Source of the DNA: Pyrrhosoma nymphula
Lineage: Eukaryota > Arthropoda > Insecta > Odonata > Coenagrionidae
Length of the DNA: 64,000 nucleotides
Reading direction: 5' to 3'
Assembly: GCA_963573305.1 (NCBI GenBank)
Contig: OY754334.1
Coordinates: 91,137,848 to 91,201,847, forward strand
Shown: positions 56,286 through 64,000 of the stretch, one piece after another
How the letters are laid out: each line of letters starts with the position of its first letter
Position numbering within the stretch: the stretch's first letter is position 1
Program-made: the position numbers and the translations under genes
The notes under the pieces: model-generated
What the model was told of the DNA's origin: nothing
What the model saw: the letters and a program-made list of their open reading frames with translations, nothing else
Database searches by the model: none

Positions 56286-57769
56286 TTCTGAAGTTTGAAT
56301 ATTCCTGTGCCTTCTCAATGGGTTATTCCGCTACCATGAGTTAGTACAGTGGCTGCTCTCTCATTATTTTAAGCAAATATAAACATGCTAAAGTCTTGTT
56401 ATTGTTTTTATCAAGTATTTCGGTTTTATAACTATATTTTGTCTTTGAATCAGATGGATATTTCGCCACAGCCATTAATACCCGTGCGGGAAGAATTAGG
56501 AAGATTATTAGGAAATATAATTTAGCCCACTTGAACAAAATTTTTATCAATGGATTGAAAAAAGAATCCTTTCGAAGGGAGAAAAAATTGTATCAACTGA
56601 ATCGCCTTTGGTAAGGAGAAAGGTTTAACCAGTATTTTACTGAGCTTGCTTTGCGCTGGGCTAGTGGAAGCGGCGGTGGGCACCAAAGTCATCATCGTGG
56701 GAGGTGGCGGCTCGTTTGGCGTTTCCTTAATTATAGTTTTCTTTTGCGAGTTTAAGGCCTTCAACTAGAGTATTCTTATTATAGTTTTGCTTTAGTCTTA
56801 TTAATAAATTAAAGGCGATAATGGGTGAATAATTAGGACAGCTTCATGCCACAATTAGACATATTGTTTTGGAGTGTGACAATAAGATAGCTGTGTTTCC
56901 ATTTTGGCTCGGTATATCTATTTCCAAGAGATAAGGAGATGAGAATGCGTTTAGCAGTGCGGTGATACCAGTAATATGCGCGATGACCCACGACACCTCT
57001 AGAGTGAAAAGGCAAAGGCTGCAGGAAATCAACAAATGCATGCACTGATATCGCGTCGACGAGGATAACGGCGGCGTCGACGTGTCAAAAATGGCTAGCG
57101 TCAGCCTTGTGGCGAAGCTGCGCCTAGGAATAGCCCTTGGTAGTGCCCTTCTTGTATCTGTCGGGCTCCCAACATGATGACGAGGAGGAAGAAAACCTTT
57201 CGCGATAAATTCTATTCCCATAGAATCCACTTATCTTTCCCCGACCCCTTATATTCCTTCTCCCCTTCCCCATATTCATCCGAAACCACCAATCCCTCGT
57301 CCCACACCCCAACCGACGACCCCTTCCCCGACGTCACTCCAACCCAGGGGACTCTTTACGGAAACAATCGTCTGCAGACTAGAGAAGACTTCTTTTCCCT
57401 CCCCCAATCCCGTCCTCCGTTCCATTTTCCCATCCCTATTTACTCTCACCCTCACTCCCTAGCTGGAGATAGGGTGGGTCACGCTCCGATGCTCTCCGTA
57501 ACGCTTTTCACATGCCAAACCGAAGCCACCCCTTCTTCTCACCTCCCCCCCTCCCCCCTCCCTCCCGCATTTCAGCCTCCCTGCCGCCCCCAATCCATCC
57601 CCACTGAGCAGAATCGGCGGCTCAGCATCCGCAAGTGACGCAAGAACATGCCCACCATAGAATGATGCATGGTTATTTATTTGACGTGATCTATCGGTTT
57701 AGGTAGTATATTGGTTTAGATGCAGGAGAGTAAAAATATTCTAAACTTTTACGGGCGCAGGCCCCTGTC
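56286..57769. other. Spacer with C/T-rich island at 57.2-57.62 kb
   Basis: 56290-57160 is unrecognised. The island gives a 154-residue Pro/Ser ORF with overlapping frames, and no domain. Confidence 0.5.
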
Positions 57770-58270
57770 TTCCTCCACTGTTTCATTCTTCCGCTCGGTA
57801 TATTTCCTACCTCTCTTCATCCCACCTATGCAGCCAATTCTCTTTCTTTCTCTTCCCCGCTAGGAAAATATCTCCCCCCTCTATCTAGGCCTTCAGCATC
57901 ACTTGTATTAACAAAAAAATTGTACACTTCCACACATTATTAATATATGAGACCGGTTTCATCTCGATAAAGCATCTTCTGGAATCTGGTGGAGCCGGTC
58001 GCAAATATTAAGGGAGGAAATGTACAAAGTTTTGTCATTACAATGGATATTAGTCACCCCCACGAAGTCACGCATGAAACCATCAACATTATTCTTCAGC
58101 ATCCCGTCACCCCTTATTAACTGTACCAACCATTTACTATGTTCCTCCTTCTAATCTCCTCGAGCCGAATCTCCTCCACATCCACCGTTCCGAGCACTTC
58201 CTCATTCGTGTTCCTTTCCATCCATCGCAATTTCTTCATTTTATATCGTTTGACAGAGTGAAGAGAGTAG
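57770..58270 (-). pseudogene. LINE reverse-transcriptase tail, split by a Penelope-derived insert
   Basis: Minus strand, upper part (58270 down to 58094): MKKLRWMERNTNEEVLGTVD, VEEIRLEEIRRR, then, in another frame, WLVQLIRGDGMLK. Lower part (57900 down to 57770): MLKA-IEGGDIFLAGKRKKE and a WDEER block. With the insert removed, the two halves join as the family's 'RGDGLLK-VIEGR--GKRGRGRK'. Stops and frameshifts make it non-functional. Confidence 0.75.
57901..58093 (+). mobile_element. 193-bp Penelope-derived short element with 10-bp target duplication
   Basis: Flanked by exact CTTCAGCATC copies at 57891-57900 and 58094-58103. Inside are the terminal blocks of the 28.5-29.7-kb element: GTACACTTCCACACATTATT and GAGACCGGTTTC on the left, and GGAGCCGGTCGC with ATGTACAAAGTTTTG, ACAATGGATAT and CCACGAAGTCACGCATGAAA on the right. 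All internal sequence is missing, so it is a deletion derivative moved in trans or a solo terminus. Confidence 0.8.
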
Positions 58271-59722
58271 ATGCTTGGTAAAATCCGTCTATTCAGGCGA
58301 CCTCGTAAAATATTTCGGACGTAATGAGATATTTTTAATGATAGCGAAATATGACATTCCCCTTCAAAAATGTGGAAGATGCTCTCATATGGGTACATTT
58401 TTCATGAGGCTATTACTTACAAATGAAGTAATCGACGAAATCTGGGTTGCATATTTTATAAAAATATGAATTATGCGTTCCGCTGAATACCCGTCATGTA
58501 GTACGCAGTTATTTTTCTTTCATCATAATCAGAAGGATCAACACCTACAAAGTGCAGAGTAAACCTCCTCCAGGGTGCATGGCAGGATATGATTCCATTC
58601 AACGAATTTAGTACCTACTCGTACTGGTTCTAGGTCGAAACCCACACTCTCCTATGTTCGCCGAGTGAATGAGGAAAATGTAAGGCTAAACAATGAACTA
58701 TGAGAGTGCTATGTTGTTATTCAATATGGATAGGTTTTTGGAGAGTCTATGACATGGATGTGGTTAATAATCGTTGCCAGTATACATAGCATATCCCTCT
58801 CCAAGGACAGCTCAAGACAACATAAATGCCTTCCTCAAGTCTTCGTTTTTGCTATTATTCTTAATATCGCTTAATGAGTGCGCATGTTTCTTCCCAATCC
58901 ATGCCTATCTAATTTGGTTTATTTTATCACCATCTTTTGCATCCCCATGTCTATTAATATTCTTCCTTCCTCCGTATTTATACCTATTTTACATTTTCAC
59001 CTTCAAGTGCCATGGTGGGAGATATCTTGAAGAACGATACATGGTGGAGGGTTTCCTAGAAAAAGCATTAAAGCGACCATCAAGAAAAAAACAAGCCATG
59101 GAATGAAGCAGAAAAATGAACGACAGAATCCCATCTTTCCGGTATGCTATGAAAAGTTCTGGACATTGACGGTATGTTATTTAATTAAAATTGTATCAAT
59201 TTATTAAGAAATAAGATTATGCAGCAAGCATTGTGCTTATTTTCTAGATGGTTAATGAAAGCATCAAAACATATTCACATGTGTGTATCGCAAGGTCTTG
59301 TTTCCGTAAATACAATGAGTTCTTTTGTGACCTCAGTATTAAATTATCATAACTATGGTTTTCTTTCTTAGAAAAAGCGCAGGGCTACCTGAAAATAAAA
59401 ATGTAACAAAAAAGTGGCATTATTAGCTAACAATACAAATCCGAACCTTCAAAATTAATTTCCCAACTGAGCATTAATTTTTGAGTAATTTAACTCAACA
59501 AACCTTTAAACTCAATCCATATTAAACTGATTAGTACTGAAGTTGAATGAATTGGTTGTTTCCAGGTGAATATTTCTTGATAAAATTGCTTTTTAATGAA
59601 TATCTATTTCATTGAGCTAAAATAGTCAATTTCTCGACAAATTTCTTGTAGTCTCCTTCAAGCTGCCTGCTCTTGCATTTATTTTCTTTTCCATTTGTCC
59701 AGTGATCTTCCTTTTTTCGTCA
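58271..59722. other. AT-rich spacer, nothing recognised
   Basis: ORFs at 58275-58469 and 58774-59106 are unrecognised. The last eight bases before the hAT element (CCTTCAAC, 59723-59730) are its target duplication. Confidence 0.5.
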
Positions 59723-60129
59723 CCTTCAACCAGTGGCGGATCCACGGGGGGGGGGAAGGGGAAATTCCCTCCGCCCCCAAGAGGTCAGGCGAGCAAAAGA
59801 AAAATCATAGGATTTGATAGTAAACTTCATTGTACCAAAAGCTTAATAGCATTGTTATACTATAAAAAACCTCTCTCTTTCCAACGAGCATAAACTGTGT
59901 TTCTCGGTAGCAAGTTGTTTCGGGCATTTCAAGTTGGGCAGCGGAATATCAGAATCCGGCGGAGAGAAGATGAGTTACAGTTGAGGCTTCGTCTATCCAA
60001 AATTTGTCTTCACTACACCTCTTGCAAAGATGCTTCCCCCATCGACTAAAATGTAAGGGATTTCTGGCGTGTATCGGTCACTTTGTTTCAAACAGCCTCC
60101 CCTGACCCCTTAAAAAGTTAGGGATTATT

Positions 60130-60575
60130 TCACTAGGAGTTGGCGCGGGTTGACACAGCATTTATAAATTTGTTGGTTGTTGACTGACTGTGAGCGTTTG
60201 TGCGCTAATGCGGTCTCATTCGCTCTTTGCCGCGCGTATATGCAATCGATGCAGTCTTGTTCCTTGGATATGTCACATTGTTTTGCCCCGTTGAGATCTC
60301 CTTAGGCACCTCGTATACGGCGTCAACTTAAAAGTGTCTTTTATTTTACTGCGCGGGCAGATTAATCTTTTTCGCTTTGTCGACTGATTTTGAGTGGATT
60401 AATGTTTTGCTGGAGTTTACCAGATTAACTCTTTTAATTAACAATACGATCAAGTGCCTGGGTGATTTATTATGCTGGATCTGATACTTCTCCTGACAGC
60501 GGTCGCAGCCTACTATATTCACGGATCTCTGCATGCCAGTGACTTATTTGGCAGTACTACAGTACGCGTATAAAG
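60130..60575 (+). other. Promoter-like stretch and short hydrophobic ORF inside the hAT element
   Basis: A TATA-like TTTATAAAT at about 60160 precedes a CpG-containing stretch. An ATG at 60471 starts a 33-codon frame, MLDLILLLTAVAAYYIHGSL and on to a stop at about 60570, close to a GTGAGC at 60580. The start resembles a signal peptide or membrane anchor. It could be a captured host 5' exon, or chance. Confidence 0.2.
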
Positions 60576-61465
60576 TATGGTGAGCACTTATTTTATATAT
60601 TACTCAGTGCATAACTATATCATAATATGATATCACCCTTAGGTTATTTTAACTCCTTCTAATATCCTTTATAGATCCTAAAACGCATGAATCAGTAAAC
60701 CTGTAATCCTGAAATAATTCATAATGTTATACATCATTACATGATGAAAAAGAAACTCCACTGGTATGAAACTTCAAACCATAGATATCTCTTTCATTCT
60801 CAGTCATCACCGTTCAGGCTCCCATGAAAATAATTCATAAACTATCCAAGGGTCCTAGAATTTGTATCACTCGCTGTCATTAGAAAAAACTACCACTTAC
60901 TAAATCCCACTAAACCGCAATCTATTATTCTGGCAGTAAAAAATATACCAGGTAATGTTTATTTTAACGTGCTCCTAAATATTTTCGACAGCCAAGTTAT
61001 CCCCATGCAAATATTCAGTTCTGATTCTCGGCTTGACTTAATCATTTAACTTCTCTTAGAATACGCATCTTGTCGAAATATCAACTGGAGTCAATAACAT
61101 GATTTATTGGTTGAAATTTTGAAAATAATTTCGTCCGTATGCCATCCGAAAACAGGTTGTTTTTTCCTCATGCTCCTGATTTAGTAGTGCCATAAAATTA
61201 CTTTATCTAAAAATGGACTTGATTTAACTTCCATGTATTTCTTAACTTCTTAAATTTTATTATGTTTCATCATATTCAAGTAAAGTTCGTCGGTTCTTTC
61301 CGACGGAGCGTAGAAAATTCTCTCTCGGTGGTTTCTTAATTTTCCTTTTGGTTAATTAAATGTGAAAACGACCAAAAAAATACCGATATTAACAATTTTC
61401 CAATCACTGCGATTGCACAAATGAAATGGTATGCAGTCACGCGCACGGGTGCGAAGATATACACC

Positions 61466-61600
61466 AAAGACGGTGAAATTCGTCTTTGGTGTGAAGAAGT
61501 GAAAAAATAATTTGACTTCACCGGGATTCAAACCCGGATCTCCCAATTGCCGGTCAGGTGTATTAGCCAGTTACACTAACAATCCATCTTAATTCAAGGC
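61466..61600 (-). repeat. tRNA-derived SINE, left member of inverted pair
   Basis: Minus strand: GGATTGTTAGTGTAACTGGC, ACACCTGACCGGCAATTGGG, GGGTTTGAATCCCGGTG, with the tail running to about GACGAATTTCACCGTC. Same family as 12976-13105. Confidence 0.75.
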
Positions 61601-61790
61601 GAATTTCAGCGCTGGCTAACACCTGACCGGCAATTGGGAGCTACTTACACTACCAAGCCATCTTAATTCAAGGCGAATTTCAGCGCTGGCCAACACACCT
61701 GACCGGCATTTGAGAGATCCGAGTTCGAATCCCGGTCAAGTCAAATGATCTTTTCATGCCAAATTTCACCGTCTTCGGCGTATACCGATA
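61601..61790 (+). repeat. tRNA-derived SINE, right member of inverted pair
   Basis: Plus strand: CACACCTGACCGGCATTTGA, GAGTTCGAATCCCGGTCAAG and the tail GCCAAATTTCACCGTC at about 61769-61784. Between the two members, AAGCCATCTTAATTCAAGGC GAATTTCAGCGCTGGC-type sequence occurs twice (about 61580 and 61655), with an extra ACACCTGACCGGCAATTGGG at about 61620. Confidence 0.7.
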
Positions 61791-62085
61791 TTGACCTTGA
61801 CCTCTTCGATTTCTGCCTCTTTCGTTTTACCACATGGTTGGTCATGCCTAATTGGTTTGCAAAATATGCATCTGTCGCCAGTAACTAGAGTATGAAAATT
61901 TGAGCTCGTAAATTTATGTTTGAGTTGTTCTCGATATCTCTGGATGCATGATACTTATGTCACAGCACAATTGCTATTTTGAAAAAAAAGCAACGGCACA
62001 TAATATTATAATGCCTTTAGTTAAAAGTTTGCAATTTAGAGCATCAATTTTTATTTTTTTTTAATTAATCGCGATTTTCTGCAAT

Positions 62086-62106
62086 CATGTCATGTCATGT
62101 CATGCA
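62086..62106 (+). repeat. Short 5-bp microsatellite
   Basis: CATGTCATGTCATGTCATG is a (CATGT)n run of just under four units, followed by CAATCAATCATG. Confidence 0.75.
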
Positions 62107-63466
62107 ATCAATCATGCTATTTTTTATATTTTGCTGATAAATATGTTAGCTTTCATCCTTCAAGTTGTGTAATGGTAATTTTTCTCTTAAGGGAAAAATT
62201 TATCTATGTGTTCGCATATTAACTTTTTACGTCTATGTTTTGCGGCATCCTAGGCTTGGGGGACTGTGGATTTATTTAGGTGAGCAAAAACACCACTCAC
62301 ATATCAATTCTGTGGGATGATGTTGAGCTAATAACAAAGAAATATAAAGTACTAAATCGCAAAAATGTGTTGTAGCGATTTCTCTATGTCGACGAATCAC
62401 AAAATTTGCTCTTGCGATTTGGATGTTGAACCGCTCGAAACCTCGTCATTGTTAAGCTTATTTTTCATACTAAATATATCTACAAACACATTAATATCAT
62501 AATTCCAAATCGATTTTTTTCAATTTTTTCAGCTCCCTTGATAAACGAGGTGCCAAAGAGGTTTTACTAAAGTCTTTTTGAGAAGCTGAATAATTCTTTC
62601 ATAATAATGTGCTTCTATGAATTCGGCACCGTAGAACTGACCTTGACTGAAACAAAAACAGAATTTTATTTTTTAAAGAACTTATTTTGATTAGTACGTA
62701 ATCGGAAAGTATTTTGCCTATTTTTCATGTTATGTGAAAAACATTCCTTGTTCAGGTAAAAAGTTCTTGGTATCCATAGCAAAATAGGGAGAGATAACAA
62801 TTTTTAGTTTTTAGCAGTACAACATGACTTTAAAAGAATATTTCTGTACTTTTTAACTACATCGTAAAACGGAATTATCGTTTAAAAAAACTGGTTTAAC
62901 ATCTCTCTAATTTTATCTTCATATTCTTTGGCCGCTATTGAATCAGTGGTCATGAACTCGGATGTGTTAAGCTAACTTTTCCACAATTTCCGAGGTCTGA
63001 TGTAAATGTAACGTAGCCCGTAACAATTCTATCGTCCGTTACAATTCTATGAAAGTGGGATGCAGGCAAAGATGGCTATGGAGTAGTGACCGTAGTAATT
63101 GGCTTGAGCATAATTGGGTAACGGGTATGGGAGAATGAAGCAAGACGTACGCAGACAGATAATTCGTTAAATGTTGCTTCCTTTCCATTCTGGGGTTCCC
63201 TGTACCATTATCAGGCTACGCCGGATCGCGGATAGAATTGGAGGGGAGGAGTTAACAAACCCATACTTATGATGGTAAATAAATCGCCAATAGGCATAGG
63301 AAAAATATACAGGCATAGTTATCAGTAAATATATTAGATGTTTGACATGAGATTCATATAAGCACGCAGGCGCAAGAACGCGCGTGCACGCACAAACCCA
63401 TACCTTAAAAAAAAATTCCAAAGTTCCCCCCCAAGATTGCTTCCTGGATCCGCCCCTGCCTTCAAC

Positions 63467-64000
63467 ATCTTACTCGTTGAACTTTATTCGGAAACCTCTC
63501 ATTGTACCTATTCGTAGTCCACACTGTTACACCTCTCCCAATGACCTTATTACTTCGATAAATAAGTTATGTATTGATTTTCCCTACCTTTCTGGTCATA
63601 AATTTCCCATTATTCTTCATCCTTATATCTCAAAAGTCTGGTCTCTTCATCTTTCCTCAAAATCTGTATTTCAAAATTGTAAAACTGCACACCTTAGTTT
63701 TTGTTAATTTAGTAATCAATCCTTCAAATCTTTACTTAGAGTAGCATATTCATTTATTTAAAAATTATGAGTGTTTTTTTCCGATAAAATTCTAATTCCA
63801 CGACTTAAGTACCCTCATGAGTCTTAAGAAGAGAAATCGCATCGCCGGAAACCAATAATCCAAGAATTTACGATTAATTGGTCATTTTTTTACTCCTTAA
63901 CCGCTAACCTCGTCTTGTATTCCATAATGTAAACAGGCTTTAGTTACTTGGTAGAATTTCATTCTACTTATTCTGCAATATTCACAATTTTTCTCTCATT
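63467..64000. other. Spacer, nothing recognised
   Basis: Pre-insertion flank of the hAT element. AT-rich, no gene recognised; the 107-residue ORF at 63384-63707 crosses the transposon boundary and is not a gene. Confidence 0.5.

Larger units (their letters stand above)
59731..63458. mobile_element. hAT-type non-autonomous DNA transposon, 3728 bp
   Basis: Left end CAGTGGCGGATCCACGGGGG and right end, read inwards, CAGGGGCGGATCCAGGAAGC share 14 of the first 16 bases. Exact 8-bp target duplications CCTTCAAC lie at 59723-59730 and 63459-63466. CAG-starting ends and 8-bp duplications are the mark of the hAT superfamily. Both ends are next to a G run (in inward orientation). No transposase fragment is recognised; the longest ORFs are under 90 residues. 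The interior holds an inverted SINE pair at 61.47-61.79 kb and otherwise unassigned sequence. Confidence 0.85.

Noticed and set aside
60471..60572. Start of a cytochrome P450 gene
   Set aside because: The hydrophobic start is compatible with a membrane anchor, but no proline-rich hinge or later P450 exon follows; any secreted or membrane protein, or chance, would do.
1..64000. CRISPR arrays, bacterial operons or phage genes
   Set aside because: No regularly spaced repeats, ribosome binding sites or dense ORFs; the sequence is eukaryotic in every respect.

Overview
The window looks like gene-poor intergenic or intronic DNA from an arthropod, most likely an insect that is not a fly; I cannot fix the species. 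Reasons: no operons or dense long ORFs, AT-rich background, a GT-AG intron inside a transposase remnant, several tRNA-derived and one 5S-derived SINE, many 3'-truncated-looking LINE reverse-transcriptase tails, Penelope-like sequences and short C/T- or G/A-rich islands. No host gene can be called with confidence; two weak host-exon or promoter candidates are listed.

Layout. 1-23 kb: AT-rich spacer with four LINE tail fragments (2.9, 5.7, 6.3 and 8.1-9.0 kb), tRNA-derived SINEs (3.4, 11.2, 13.0, 14.2, 19.3 kb), C/T-rich islands, and a block of diverged tandem repeats at 21.8-23.4 kb. 23.9-26.9 kb: a complete but dead DNA transposon with a RAG1-like (Transib-type) transposase pseudogene, 35-bp inverted repeats starting CACAGTG and a perfect 5-bp target duplication CGTTG; it sits inside a G-rich island. 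27.7-29.7 kb: Penelope-like sequence, including an open GIY-YIG endonuclease domain, next to another LINE tail. 30.6-32.7 kb: LINE tail, two SINE copies, then a 5' LTR, tRNA primer site and gag of a truncated LTR retrotransposon. 34.0-36.2 kb: a 130-bp inverted-repeat element, a 450-bp tandem duplication and a CpG-rich non-repeat block. 37.8-38.0 kb: a cluster of GATAA motifs. 39.4-40.3 kb: a LINE interrupted by a 5S rRNA-derived SINE. 40.8-41.8 kb: strongly G-rich island with a G-quadruplex motif. 42.7-58.3 kb: diverged duplications, LINE tails, SINEs, a 36-bp palindrome and a LINE interrupted by a 193-bp Penelope-derived insert. 59.7-63.5 kb: a 3.7-kb hAT-type element with an exact 8-bp target duplication CCTTCAAC and no transposase, carrying an inverted pair of SINEs.

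The sequence is best read as stacked layers of mobile-element insertions. Four insertions can be placed exactly because both flanks and target duplications survive, and three of those interrupted older LINE copies, so their relative ages can be ordered. The most notable system is the Transib/RAG1-like element, a relative of the vertebrate V(D)J recombinase and its recombination signal.
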